Source of the DNA: Dillenia suffruticosa
Lineage: Eukaryota > Streptophyta > Magnoliopsida > Dilleniales > Dilleniaceae
Direction: 5' to 3'
Length of the DNA: 64,000 nt
NCBI GenBank assembly: GCA_033439265.1
Contig: JAVTVX010000034.1
Span: 9,579,001-9,643,000 of the forward strand
Each line of letters begins with the position of its first letter. Position 1 is the stretch's first letter. Positions 46,160 to 59,618 of the stretch are shown here, piece by piece. The position numbers were made by a program, and so were the translations under genes. The notes beneath the pieces are model-generated. The model did no database searches and was not told the DNA's origin. It was given only the letters and a program-made list of their open reading frames with translations.

Positions 46160-49100
46160 ATCATTAATATCTTAATATAAACTCTTCTGCAGTATTGTAT
46201 TTCTTCACCATGATTGGAGTAAAATTAGGAAAAACTAATTTTATATCATGATAAAGTAGAACTATACTTGCGGGCTGAAGTTTGTGAAGTGATTAGCAAG
46301 TTTACTTACAAATACCCCCGCTGAGATTTGCTCTGTGCACTCCTTTGCTTTCAGATATGCATGTATACAAAGTTGCAACATCTTAAATCAACATTACAGT
46401 TCAAAATAAATGAAAACACTTGATCGCAATAGGTTAATATATGACTCCAGTTAGAAGAGCTGACAATTAAAGACCCATATGTGTTAACTACAATACTTGC
46501 ACAAGAAAATCAGCCTGTAGTTTTGCCATATACTTACAACAATTTCAAAAGTTATGCAATGATATGTCTAAGTCTGAAAAGATTAAAGTGACAAGGAAAA
46601 GAAACTAATGGTAACATTCACATAATTAGGTCTCCTTGGGATAATTTGTTGTAGTACAGTGCAAAAATACATTGCGGCAATAGCCATTTCTATGGAGATA
46701 GAAGGCACTTCCGCTCTTGCCATGTCCACTTCTTTTTATTATCATTTATATTATTAGACCACCTCGGAGACTTCTATAACATGTAGAAATAGAATTAGCT
46801 CAACTTGACCAAGCAAAATTCCCAATCTAATCATGATGTAACACTTCAAAGATTTTCCTTATAATATTTTCATTTATATATTTTTCGAACTTAGCTGATA
46901 AGCATTTTGTATTCTATTTCTCAAAACTTGGCATCATATGAATACCATGATCTCTCTGGTCTACATCCATGCTTATATGTTAGGAAGAAACGCCATGATC
47001 TTTTCTCTGATGGTTGTTTTCTTCATTATTCAAGAAACAAAAATCAAGGCCTGTCGATGTCCAGCAATCTACCATATAGTATCAGAATTTTATTTATATT
47101 TGATTTTGCAATGATCTTATGCCCTTTCCAATTCATGGTAGTCAAATGTTGTAGATTTTATGGAGAGATCTTTACAAAAGAATATGCGTTTCACAAAAGA
47201 GATCCCACTGGCTCTAGTTCGCTACATCTAAATCCTAGCAAGTCTATTTGGTTCAAGATAGAGGACTTGTTCATTAAGATTGAACAATTACAAAAAAGGT
47301 AGGGTCTATGTTGGAAAGAAAGGCCTAAAGTGTTTGGATATTTCGTTTCACGATAGCTAAAAACAACTCACATTTTTTGTAAATAACCACTATGAACAAT
47401 CTGATGCCCATATGCTACCGATGAGCAACCAGGTCCTGCAATCCCATATAAATGTAAGAAAACCGACCAAGGTATGATTCATTTTAACCTATATTAACAG
47501 TTTCTCAACAAAGAGAGAGAAGCAAAGTCCGCTTGATCTAGTGATTGAGTATTGATTTTTTTTAAACAAAATCTCGAAAAGTGTTGTGTATAGAAAAAAT
47601 ATGTGCCGAAAGAGTTAATATTTTGTAATATTTCTTTCTATAATATTTCTCTACTAGGCCAAAAAATATGTACACGGGGACTTCTCAAAAAGTAAGAAAA
47701 ATAAACATATATATAAAGAGATTTTTATACTAGTTGCCTCAACTATAACTAAATGGGTCCTGAACGAGTTTTAAGAAAACCAAGATTCCAACAGGCTTTG
47801 TTGCCACTCCCCTGAGATAATCATATCAGGCTGGCCTGATGTGATTGGGGGATTTAATATGCTTCTAGCAACAGCAAGGATCTAGAGTGCCAAGGAGCTT
47901 CATCCACTGTTTCCCAAAGCAACGCTGAGATATAAATAGAAATAAAGCTGCTAAACTCATAACTGTCGCATCCCCTATGATAGGCCTGGAGGTGAGAACC
48001 TTATTGGTTCCCAAAGCTATTAGGGGAACCTGTTTCCTCTGTCTTTGCCTAGTGCATGCTATTCACGGGCTACTTCTCATGCTTAATTGGTTTACATGTG
48101 CATACTAAGGTGACCACCATAATCTCATTTAAAAAATTAAAGGAAATAAGGTCACAGGTACCACAAACGTCCCATTTGGCAAACCTCAAATTATCTTGTA
48201 TTGCCTCAACTTATATCTATTTTAACTTACTCTAAAGATTTTAAATAAAGTAAAAAATTTTAATTAGGAATATAAGATTTTGCATGGAAACCTCAAAGAA
48301 TCTGAACTAAACCTCACCTCAACTTTTCAACTTTCCCTGAAGCAGTCTAAATAGATGGGACATTTAGTTGATATTATAGCCACAAAATCTCCTTTTTATT
48401 GAGACAATTAGATAAAAAACAATTCTAGATAATTCATTTCTTGATTCGTGTAGATTATTAATGATAGAAAGTAAATCAGTAATACATAAAACAAATAAAA
48501 AATTCGCCATATCAGAAACTAGAACTTAAAAAAGCTCAAATCAACAAGTCGGAAAATACTTGAATTGACAAAAAGGCCAACATCAATCCCACCCAACCCT
48601 TGATAGATCAAAATTCATATTATTTTTTTTTGTTACACCGGGTAGAAGAAGGGTTTGTGATTACTAAATTGTCACCTTGTGAACAAAATTTCTAATATCT
48701 CACAAATCAAAAACAAGTACCAAAAAGTGCAAAATCAAAATTAAACAAAAAATAAAGAAACAATACAGTGTTTTTCATGGTATCGGTGGCGACAATATCA
48801 GAATTACTACCACGAATATTTTTTTTTTTTGGTGGATGCTACCACGAATATAAGCACCAACACAATCAGAGAAGAGACAAACGCCAACACTCCACTCAAC
48901 AAAATAGTGAAACCCATCATTTTGATTCCTCCAAACCCTCCCCGCTCTCACTCTCTCCTTCCCATGTTTCTGCTCAAATTTCATTCCATCCACGGCCCCG
49001 CCCATATTTTGTATCGCCTTTCTTAATTCTTCAGACACAAATTTTGTCTGGGATTTGCTTTGTTCTTATGATTTTCAAGATGGGTATTTGTTGTTTAGGA

Positions 49101-51106
49101 ATTGCAATAGCGCATTTATATTCTTGGAAGAATCATGTGAGGTATGCAAAATTTGATCTCCAATTTTCCATTTATTTTTTATTTGGTCTCTTTCTGGGGA
49201 CTTGAAATTGCCGTAACTTTATTAGGAAATATCTTACTATTTTTTTTTTATTTGTATGAGTGTGTCATAACTTTATATTATTTTATATAAAATTTCTTAA
49301 TTAAAATAAAATTTCATGATAAAAATAATAAAATTTACTAACAAATATGAATTTATCACCGCAATTATAATCCTTAAATCCTATTGGAATATAAAAAAGA
49401 ATTTTCAAATGGAAAATTTTTTGATAAAAAGTTGATATTTGTCTCTTTAAGTAAGCATTTTATCAATAGATAACAGAGCAATCATTCCACAAAATTACTG
49501 TTTAAAAAGCGAACTATGTGTTAAGACTTATATGAAGTAATTTCAATTTTTGTAAACAGCCTATGAAATTTGATTTTTATTTGTGAGAACTATTCCATCA
49601 CAGCAGTTGATTGAAGAAAGATTATGTGTCAAGGATCTTTGTGTCCGGAAAACTTTTTTTAATAACTGATCATGAGGGTCGTGCATTCTCTAAGTTGAGA
49701 CAGACCATGAAATTTTAGTTCTTTGTTAGCTATAATTTTTTTTTTTGAGACAATACTAATACTAAAAGAATGATGCTATTTTTCCGTGCAAGTAATGCAG
49801 AGTCTTTATTTGTATAGAATATCAAATTTGGGTAACATACATTATTTAAAGTAAAAGTTTATTATTATTTAGTTGATAATATAGAAAATTTGAAAGAATC
49901 TAATTTTATTTTGAAACCATTCTATTTATATTTAACACAGATAGTTACTAAATTCATGCTGAGTAAATACATCTGATCTCAAACTTGTCCCACTTAATAA
50001 ATTAAAAATAAAAATTTATTGGGGCAGGATTAGATATCCAATATTAGTTCATAAGACCATATCAAACTCATTATGGTTTTAAGAAATGGATGGTGAAAAT
50101 TTTGGAAGATACTAATTGTTTACGATAAAAAATTCGAAGATCCAAAATAGTAAAAGAAGGTACTACCTTAAAAATATTAGTTTTTATAAATAAATAAATA
50201 ATTAGTCATATATAATAATACAAAACCATATATAAAATAAAATGCAATATATAAAAGAAAAATCCTAAACAAACAATTGTTCTCAGAAAGACATTTTCTT
50301 CCTAGTGTTTATCGGAAGTTGCAAAAGGACATTTACCAATCATGGATAAGTTTCCCGATATTATAAAAAAAAAAATTAAAAAAAAAAGAATTTAATTGGT
50401 TTTGTTGTTGGTACGAGGTATGGTGGCACCAAGGTTACCAAGGTTTAAATGGGAAAAGAGTAGGTGGAATTGGAAAAGTTAGATAATAATCGAATCAAAA
50501 CTTCCACTCTTAAGTCTTATCTCCTTCACATGATCCAAGCATGGACAACTGGTTTTAATTTGCATCTATGGCTTCACTTGACTGCACTCTTTATTTTAAA
50601 GAGAAAATATAATAAAATAATAAGACAATTTTTGTCACTATTATTATTTCTCTCTGTGTGTTTATATATAATCTGTAATATTATTTTAAAATTTACTTCA
50701 CATGATTTAGTTTATGCAAATTGATTTTTAATTAAATTATAGCATATTTTGTGTTGCCTTTCACTAGGCAAAGGAAAATTCCAGTGAGGGAGGATTACCA
50801 CTCATTTAAATTAAATGGGCAACCTCGTATAGATATAATTATATATGGAAGAGATTGTTTGTTAATGTGACAAATCTTATGCCTTTTCTTAAATGGTGAT
50901 TAAAAATGATAATTGGAGAAATGGGGTAAGGTAATGCATGTTGAAATTTTGTTTTGCATTGCTTTTTCTAATTTATTTATGGAATATGAGATATGGGGAA
51001 AGTAATTATGGAGAAAGTAATTAGAACTTTTTTAGCACCAATGTTGTACTCTATGCTAACGTTTGCTACTGTCACTTGCATTTGTAAGGCTGTACTCTTT
51101 GCTAAC
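46160..51106. other. Long region without a recognised gene
   Basis: AT-rich. Two longer open frames occur: 46907-47302 (+, 131 codons, Cys- and Phe-rich, no known motif) and 48768-49205 (+, 145 codons, with a hydrophobic C-terminal third from about residue 95, beginning in a poly(T)-interrupted frame). Neither has convincing codon bias or relatives I know. An A-box-like TTGATCTAGTGATTGAGT at 47537 may be a SINE head. Nothing else is supported. Confidence 0.35.
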
Positions 51107-51565
51107 TACGGCACGCCAGCAGATATCATTGGATCATCTAGCTATTGCCAGAGGTCACAAAGACCATATTCTCAGGGCTAGATCTGAGAGGCACGGACAG
51201 TATCAAGGTAAATAACAATGCTTATTGTTGGAGGTCCCACTGATGTGGAATTGGGCTGGTGATATTTCCGTTTACCTTCCTGAGAAGAAGGTGAAATTGG
51301 TACATCGAGGTTCAATGTTGCTAGAGTTTGTCGGACAAAGGGCTTCCAGAAAGGCATTAAATTGGCTAACCTCCAGGGAGCAATCTGGAATGATGCTACT
51401 GGTGTGGACTCTGCAAAGGATGGCATTTCTCCAACATCCGGAGGAAAAATTTGTTACAGCTGATTGTCATTTCCTTTGTACGGGAAGACCTACAGCTTCA
51501 TCATGGTTAGAGGAGATTATCCTCAGGGATAATTTGGACAGTCATGGGAGACTGGCATCCCAGTA
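51107..51565 (+). pseudogene. AIF2/FSP1-like NAD(P)H oxidoreductase fragment
   Basis: Resembles the plant apoptosis-inducing-factor-2/FSP1-like flavoprotein family (pyridine nucleotide-disulphide oxidoreductases). Pieces in order: GHKD...LRARSERHGQYQ (51152-51209), MLIVGGPTDVEL (51219-51254) where the family has a GGGPTGVE dinucleotide-binding loop, a frameshift, then EKKVKLVHRGSMLLEFVGQR (51283-51342) and KALNWLTS, another shift around DSAKDGISPTSGG (51409-51447), and TADCHFLCTGRPTASSWLEE with DNLDSHGRL to about 51553. The N-terminal FAD-binding part and the C-terminus are missing. The loop has lost one Gly and changed Gly to Asp. Confidence 0.65.
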
Positions 51566-52602
51566 AACCATCTTCCAATCTATCCATGTTTTTAACAGCT
51601 TGAAATAAATTTTCCATGTCAATGAGTAATGCTTCTCAGGACTGTGTTTTTTCAACCTACACCTATATCTTTTAAATGCAATGTGATTTGCACATTTTTT
51701 ATTGAGATTTATTTCCACATATATATGAATTCAAAGTGACATGATTCTCAATGTTACTTGGTTAGAACTAGAGATGAAGTTTACTTTTACAAAATGATCC
51801 CCTAATTTCCTTGTTTTGTTTTTCTATTTTTGTTTAATAAATTCATTAAAAAAGACATGAAAACATATATCTGCATGTCACAAATATGATAATAAATCAG
51901 TAATGAAGGATTTGTAATGGTAAGTATAGTTCACATGGAAAAAGGAAAAAAAAAAAATCATTTTGGATGTACCAAAGTGATTTGAATCAAATTAACCAAA
52001 TGAAATTACTGTAGAGCTGAATTTAATTATGTTACGGTATATATTCAATAGATCATGAATTCCTGAATCAGAGCTAAAATTAGAGCATTTAAGTTAATTG
52101 GTAGCCACATCTATATAATTTAAAAGTATTTTATGAATATATTTGTCATTATAAGATAACAGTGTAGTGAATTTTGGATCATTTGGAACTTCAATAGTTC
52201 AACTTTTACTTTTGACCTACCTTATTGTCCTCGTGGTTAGGTTAAGGGACAACTCAAGAAGCACCAGTCAGGAGAAGGAATGGGAGAAAAAGGTAAAAAC
52301 TTGTACATACATAACAAAAATTTATGGGAAAACCTAAAATGAATAATAAATATGGGTTCTTCTTGTTTGCACCAAGTTATGAGCAGTCCCTTATTCTATT
52401 TTCTGTCATTTTGCTCTTAAGTTGATTTTAAACTTGCAAGAATTATTAGAAAGGGAATTTTTATTTTTCTCAAATACTTTTTGAGCCTTGCTAGTAATTT
52501 TAAAAAGTGGCCTTTTCATTTTTTTCTAAGGGCTATTCCTTTATTTCTTTTGCAGAGTTTAATTGTTTTAGTTTGGGTATCTTGTTTTCTCTCTTGTTCT
52601 TT

Positions 52603-52647
<45 letters not shown>

Positions 52648-53565
52648 GGTATCCAATAAACACATTGGTATTAATTAAATTGGATTTGAGACTTTAATTG
52701 AGGGGAATCAGTATTTAGCTACCGAATCAACTAGGCAACGGTATTTTCTTTTTTGCTATGCATCAGTGTTTTCTCTTTTGTTCTTAATGTGAAGAACTAA
52801 CCCTGGTACATGGCCCAAAGAAATAAGGTCCAAAGAAGTAATGTATGTATACCATTACATGGTACTTACACATCTAAGGACCTTCGCAACTAAGCCTAAT
52901 GACCAAACCAAGCTCAAGCTCAAATAGAACAAGCACGCTCAATAAAGTCCATTGCTCGAGCCTAGTTGGTTCAACTAATGAATACTTTGGGCTAAACAAA
53001 GCCAGCATAGGGCCTTCTTAAGGCCATGATTTCACACCCCAAGTCTACACGTAAAGGGCTTGTTCCCTCTTTAGTTGATTGAGAGTGTTATGTGATCTTA
53101 CAACTATTTCAAGTTTTCGCAGTCAGTGAGATCAAATCCCTAATACCATTATGCCTAATAACCCATGATGGGCCTGCTCTCCCTTCTTTACTCAAGTGAA
53201 GACTCGACTTAGCATTGCAACCTCCTCCCAAAGCATGAACCATGCCTTGGTAATCACAAGCCACAAGCGCTAGCATGCTAAACAAGATCCCAACAAAGAT
53301 TACCCAGCTTTTGCACTAGAATTGCGAAGTATTAAACCATCAAAATCCTACCATAAGGAAAAGGTAGAAAAGATATTCACCTGTGTGCTTTCTGAGTGGT
53401 TAGTCCGCTTATTTATCTTTATTATAGTGGGTTACTCATATAATTTACTTTGAGTATTTAAGTCTAAAAAAAAATCAATTAAACTTTTTTTTGGCCTTTC
53501 TATGTTGAATGTGTACAACTTTCTTTCCATATAGAAGTAATATGTGGACTTTGCCATATTATTGT
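51566..53565. other. Gene-free region with (TA)n
   Basis: AT-rich. It holds a (TA)n run at 52604-52640. The 52780-53330 part is less AT-rich and may be repeat-derived, but no terminal structure is visible. Confidence 0.35.
52604..52640. repeat. (TA)n microsatellite
   Basis: About 18 TA units. Confidence 0.95.
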
Positions 53566-56250
53566 TGTCACGCCCCGACTCTCCCGTCGAGCACGTAACA
53601 ACCGCAGCGTTATCTCGGCATACGGGCATTACCTCCCTATATACCTGGATAGTGCAAGACATTCCAATTTTACAATAAATTTTCGAAAACGTAAAACCCA
53701 TCAAAATAAGAAGAATCAATACACAAGCAATGAGCCCATCCGACTCATCCTTGTGCATACAAACATACATCAGCACACATTTGGGGAGGGGTTCCTGTAC
53801 ATGCAATGCATGCAATGTGGCCTTCCTAGCCATTCCAAAGTTCTACATAATTCACAATCTCAAAATATTTCAACCATCCCAATAAAAGTCCAAATATCCT
53901 AAATGAAAACAATAAGTTTTGCAAAGATAAGTTTTAAATAAAATTGGACACTTTCCACATGAATCAAGCTTGGATTCCACCAATACTAGTCCCAAAAGAT
54001 ATGACAAGTATCAATTAAATCCAAACCTCAAAAGGATAGTACAATAGTTTTCCTTCTACAGATGGAACTACATGAAATCTCAAGAGAATAGAATCCACTA
54101 CCGATACCTATCGTGGATCACCAAAAGATCTCTGAATCAACCAATACCAGCCACAGTCTATCCTTCCTCTGAAAAGGATTTAAAGGAGGGGTGAGTATTT
54201 GGGAATACCCGGTGAGTGGAGTGCAGTGGTATATAACATATAAATGTGGGGTGAGGGTGGTAATTCCAAATACATATATCAACTATTATTCAATGCAATA
54301 AATAAAATCATTTGCATATAAGCAATCGTATCAAATTTTCATGACTCAATTATGCAGTCCCAAGAGTTAAATTTTCATTTGCACGATTTTGGGGTGTACC
54401 GAAAGTAATCTCCTACCAACGGCCGTTGGTAGGATCCGCCAAGAGCTTTTCCATAATTTTTATAAAATCCCCTCCACCTTGGCGTTGGCCCGAAGCTCTG
54501 TGGGGTGCTACCACGTTATCCGGCAACCTGAGGAGGCTCTCCAACCCGCCTACCGCCAAGCTAAATTAAACAGCCTTAGCCACGCCGCCCCAAATGGCCC
54601 GGTCCGTGGCAAGACTTAGACTCAGTCATTTTTCCCAGCTCCATATTACCAAACTCAATTTATCAATCAATACATGCTCAAATATAAGGTAGAGCAATAT
54701 TTCACAATTCTAATGGGTATCCCAAAGTAACATGGTGCAAAAATTTCAATAATCAAGTTCAAGAGTCATGGACATTCTAAAATTTCATTTCAGGCATACC
54801 ACAATCACAAAACAATTTCAATTTCATTTGCAAATTCATTTCAGAACTTAATTTATAAATCATAATTGAAAACAGTTTGCTTATTCATATGCACATACCA
54901 TCCACTCACCTATAGGGAGGGTATTCACTCTCTATTTCCACAATTCCATTTCAAGAAGTCTCTTTTCAGGCCCCAATCGATTCTCCTAAACCAACAATAA
55001 CAATTTCGGGCCATTCTCCTCCAATTCAAGAGTTTACAAATTTTTTTCATAATTTGTATTTAAACCCTAATTTCGAATATTTTCTTGTTCTTTCCTGAGC
55101 CATATTTGAACCACACTTTAGACAGGTTCAATGGTGGCCTTTCACTTTGCCAGTAGCTCATCAAGTCTCTTCATTATGATGACGACAGTCTCTATCAACT
55201 TAAGGTTAGAAAAACAAACTACACTTCAAACAGTTGAAGGAACATAATCACATATAACATCTACCATGAGCCACAATTTGTAGAAACCTCATTCATAATT
55301 AGCAAAAAGTTACAAAATCAGCCTACAATTCTAATCAGATCGCTACAGGCAAATTTTCAATGGTGACTATATTGGAAGACCTTACCTTTTTCTCTTCTCA
55401 AATCTCTTGCTTATAAACGCTAGAGGAACTTTTTAAATACAAGGCAACATAGGTAATCGTAAAGCCAAGACAACTACATTATGTTTCCAGAAGTTATTGC
55501 ACACATAAAAATGACAAGGCAAGAATGACCCAATCGAAGCTATCACATTTTAACCAGGCATTGCCGAGATAGAAAAAGTCTCTCAAAATTTTTATATTCT
55601 ATGTATCCCAAGGTTCAAGAACAGGAAAAGAAGAGAAAATCCAGAAATAAGGTAGGAAAATGGATTACTGTGTCCATTCGGAACAATCTAGCTATTGTTC
55701 GCAGCTTTGTACTCACAGTGATGAGTTTGCTGCAATGGAGGGGAGTGCACAGTCTTCTGGCATCAGCGATGAAGAAGTGAAGCCTAATTAAAATAATTAA
55801 CATCACTGACAATTCCTGAAATTCCAACAATAGTCTGCAATATAGCAAAAATGAAACTAGACTCAAGGTTAGGGAGTGAAAAATACCTTGATTTCGTCGC
55901 CGGATTGAATTTTTGGGGTTGGGTTTCAAAAACCCTAATTTTCTCCCTTTGTAGAGCAACCCTGGATCCTTCTGTTTAATCCTCCGTTCCTTGAGTTTAA
56001 TTGAAGTTTTGGGAGTCCATAAGGTGAATTTAAGTGGAGAGTGGTTGATTGGTGGGAGATTGAACAAGAGAAGGAGAAGGAGAAGGAGAAGGAGAGAACA
56101 CAGAAGCACGAAGAGAGAAAGTCGGGAGCAGGGGAGGAGAAGAGAAAAAGGAAAGAAGAAGAAAAAGAAAGAAAAATGTGAGTGGTGGTGGGACCCACCC
56201 CCTTTTTATTTTTCTCTTTCCCTTTTTTTTTCTCTTTTCTCGGTGTTACA
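53566..56250 (-). mobile_element. Solo LTR of a Tekay-type element
   Basis: In plus orientation it reads TGTCACGCCCC at 53566 to GGTGTTACA at 56250, that is, a TGTAACACC...GGGGCGTGACA LTR on the minus strand, 2685 bp. It is flanked by perfect ATTGT repeats (53561-53565 and 56251-56255), the 5-bp target duplication. There is no internal region, so it results from recombination between the two LTRs of a full element. A 76-residue open frame at 54389-54619 and the A/G-rich frames near 56000-56290 lie inside it and are not genes. Confidence 0.92.
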
Positions 56251-56255
56251 ATTGT

Positions 56256-58285
56256 CGCTTGGCATAATGCTTGTTGGTTCAAAACATTAGTTTTCCTTCA
56301 TTTTTGTCCAATACATTAGGTTCAGGCATGACTAAGTCATCGTTCCTTGATGCTTTAATTTAGTCGGAAATGAAATGGCAAACCAACTTCACAACATTTC
56401 TTTCTCGGAAAATTGAAGCAGCCTAATCATATACCAATTATTTAATCTTAATTGATATTTGAGAGCAATTTTTTATAAATGAATAATATTAACCACTTCA
56501 AGTGAGTATGTTTTAGGGTAAATTAGCACTCAAAAGTATTATGACGCATTATTTGAGTAACAACCTGTCTCTTGAAGGGAGTTTTGTAAACCCTAATCTA
56601 CCTTTGGGTTTAGATTTTTTTTTTTTAAAGGGGAATTTATTTAAAACTTATTTTCAAAGATCTAAAAAATATTTTTGAACTAAAAGTTCTATTTCTTAAT
56701 TTCAGGAACCTTGGAAATATTTATGAAAAAATGAGTTTGAAAATTCTATTTCGCTTGCGACACGACGTGCTTCATTTATGTGAGTAGAGATGTCTTCACG
56801 ATATTCACCAAAAAAAAAAACAAAAGATGTCCTCACACTATAGCCATCCACGCCAGACCACAACCTTTAGTGACTCCCTGTTGCCATGTGTCATCACCAA
56901 GCTTACTATTAAAACCTTATCGTCACGTGTCATCCCCATAGCCTTCTTGCGCCACCTCTTACACATAGATCATGGCTTTGGCTATATAATTTGTTGACAT
57001 GTAATCTTCTAAAACGCTTATATAAAGCCAAAGAGTTCTTGTCTATAACGCACTTTCCTCAACCTGCACTTCTCCCTAACTGCAGTGATTTTGTTCTTTT
57101 CATGGTCAAAGATTTGTTGGTACATAATTTTGTATAGAGATATTAAAAATACAGCTAAAAAATTGGAGATGTTGAAACAGTTATGATTATTGCTAAGGAT
57201 AATGATTAGGCAACATGTTTCTTAATTAAAGCTTTAATCTTTAATTTATTATATTTTATGTTTTTATATATTAAAGATTAATGCTATTTTTTGATTACTT
57301 GCTTTTAATTAGATGATAAGTACAATTTTCACAATTCGGGATAATTTGCTAATCACTAGATTATCAGTCAATTATATGCATACATTCATTATTCATTTTC
57401 CTAAATAGTGTGATCCATTTCATAAGTTATCATGTTATTACGTCTTACAAGAGTATACAAGCTTGAGCTAATGTTCTATTTAGCATCATCTCTGCCCAGG
57501 TAAAACATGTCGACCTATTTAATTAAATAATAAAACTATTATTGCAACTCATATTTTCAAATATGCTAGCTCATGCTTACAAGCTTAACTAACAAGATTT
57601 ATCACCTCATGTTATATTTGAAAATAATTCTTATATCCATGTTTGTATTTTATTGTTAATACTCAACTTTCTTACTTAGCATCTGCATGAATTCTGTAAA
57701 CCACTCCAAAACTTCATGACTTTATCCATAAAAGGCATCCCATGATGTTAGAGATGTGGTTAGATATATATGGCCATGGATAACTATAATGAACTGCACC
57801 AAAAGACAAAGGCAACTACCATGCAAGCATATCATGATCACAAGTATTATGTCTCAGTAATAAGAATTAGCATATCAAGTTTCCCCTCAAACTGGGGGTA
57901 CATTATTCAAATCCAAATTTGCATGAAACAGAAATAACATTGTGAACATAGTCTAAAGGGTCCTTGGGTTTAAAACTGCTGCATGTTCCCTCAAACTCTA
58001 ATCATCATTAGGGAAATAAGTACTACCCATGGATTGATTGTCCCCATGTCTCATGGAATTTGGAAATGGAAAATAAAAAGAAAAGGGTTAACTTGTGAAA
58101 TTTAAATAAACAAAATGGTGCCACACATAAATATGAAATAATAGATTTAAAACTAATTTAATGCTATCAAATAGATAACAGGGCATTTATAGAATCAACC
58201 TACCAGCTTCATTCTCCTCAGTTGATCTCTAAGATAGGTTATTAATATAGAATCAAGGCTAGAAATCCTTCTAAACCCAGCTGAG
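56256..58285. other. Gene-free region with promoter-like segment
   Basis: A promoter-like block lies at 56885-57060 (listed separately). No open frame of interest follows it. Downstream sequence is AT-rich and unassigned. Confidence 0.4.
56885..57026 (+). promoter_or_regulatory. Promoter-like segment without a gene
   Basis: Two GTGTCATC words (56888-56895 and 56927-56934), the second within CACGTGTC (56924-56931), a G-box/ABRE-type core. They are followed by TATA-like GCTATATAAT (56981-56990) and CTTATATAAAG (57017-57027). The first ATG after it (about 57100) opens only 11 codons. It may be an orphaned promoter or that of a non-coding transcript. Confidence 0.3.
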
Positions 58286-59618
58286 TGTAGTGACCCAGAC
58301 CTGGCAAAGAGCTCTTTAAGGATAATACAAATCAAAATGATTGATATATGGCAAGTATCGATGCTTAACAGATCATATTAGATGTCTTGTCTCCAAGTAT
58401 ACGAACATATGGTTAATATAATATCAAAATATCATAGTAAGGGGTAGAGAGTATAAATCATCACACATAGGTCAAATTAGGCCACATGCAATAACCATTC
58501 CTGACGTGGTTGGGCAATATACATAGAGTGAAAATTCAAGGCATGATGTTCCATAAAAATCACAGGTATAACAATCAAAACAAATACTAACTTTGGCTTT
58601 CGCCTTAACTGGCCTATGTCCAGCCCACGCAATGAGAGAACGGCTATAAAACCGGAGAAGTCAGGCCAAATTGAATCGACAGTCGATTCAGGTTTAAAAT
58701 TCAATTTAAATCAAACTGGACTTATTGAACTGACATAAGTCACACAAGCTCAAACCAAACCAACTGAGATTAGCGTAGGCTCCACTTGGTCAAAACATCG
58801 AGCATCTAATGAGAACATGGCACCCTTGTGTCAGGCAATTGGGGTAGTTACCCATGCCAGGGTGCCCCAACGAAGAGATCATGCACAGTGGGCGGGCGAG
58901 CCAAGCTGCATGCAGCATGTGTATGCCTTGGCATGTACTTGCTCATCAACTCCTCGCACGCTAGATGCGTGGGCCCATAGACACACACATGGCAGTGGCG
59001 CCTTGGCACACTCGAGTGGCTGCCTACTGTAGCCATCCATGTGGCTTAACAAAAGGGAAAAGGAAAGAGGGAGGTAAGGGAGAGAGAACTTACCAGATAG
59101 AAGAAGGGGAAGAAGAGAGCGACACAACCACCATGAACCCTATTTGACCATCGCAACATAATGATCAGCAATCAATCATCAACATAGATCTAGGTTAGGA
59201 AAAGCAATAGAGAGGGACAAAAATCCATGGACTACCTCAACCTACCAAGATCGGGAAAGAGAGAGGTTTGATAGAAATGGAGAGAGAGAAATTCGACAGG
59301 GAAAGAGAGAAAGAAAGATAAAAGAGGGAGAGAGGAAACTAGGTCACCAATCTAGCTAGGGTTAGGTTTCGACAATAATAAAACTTGGCCAGGGAAAGAG
59401 AGAAAGATAAAAGAGGGAGAGAGGAAACCAGGTCCCTAGTCTAGCTAGGGTTAGGTTTTGATTATAATAAAAATTGGCCCCACATAGGGTGCTTTGCAGA
59501 TTCTGACTAGGGTAAAAGGATTTTTAGACTTAGAAATGTCCTTCTGGTGACGTCCTTAATTTCTATTTGAGCCTCCAAACCCGAGGGTCACGTCGTGTAG
59601 AAATTTTGAGATGTTACA
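58286..59618 (-). mobile_element. Probable solo LTR, second family
   Basis: Plus-strand boundaries TGTAGTGACCC (58286) and GATGTTACA (59618) read on the minus strand as TGTAACATC...GGGTCACTACA, a gypsy-like LTR of 1333 bp. No internal region adjoins. The flanks CTGAG and CTAAT agree at only three of five bases, so the duplication is weak. Contains a 93-bp tandem duplication (59297-59479). Confidence 0.6.
59297..59479. repeat. 93-bp tandem duplication
   Basis: CAGGGAAAGAGAGAAAG starts at 59297 and again at 59390. Both copies run through TCTAGCTAGGGTTAGGTTT to a ...TTGGCC end. Confidence 0.85.

Noticed and set aside
48768..49205. 145-codon frame as a real gene
   Set aside because: Crosses a poly(T) run, has no family resemblance, and its hydrophobic part could be chance in AT-rich DNA. 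Left as unassigned.
55991..56290. Arg/Lys-rich 99-codon frame
   Set aside because: GAGAAG repeats at the start region of the solo LTR. Low complexity.
58817..59147. Overlapping frames of 60-82 codons
   Set aside because: Inside the probable solo LTR. No known domain.
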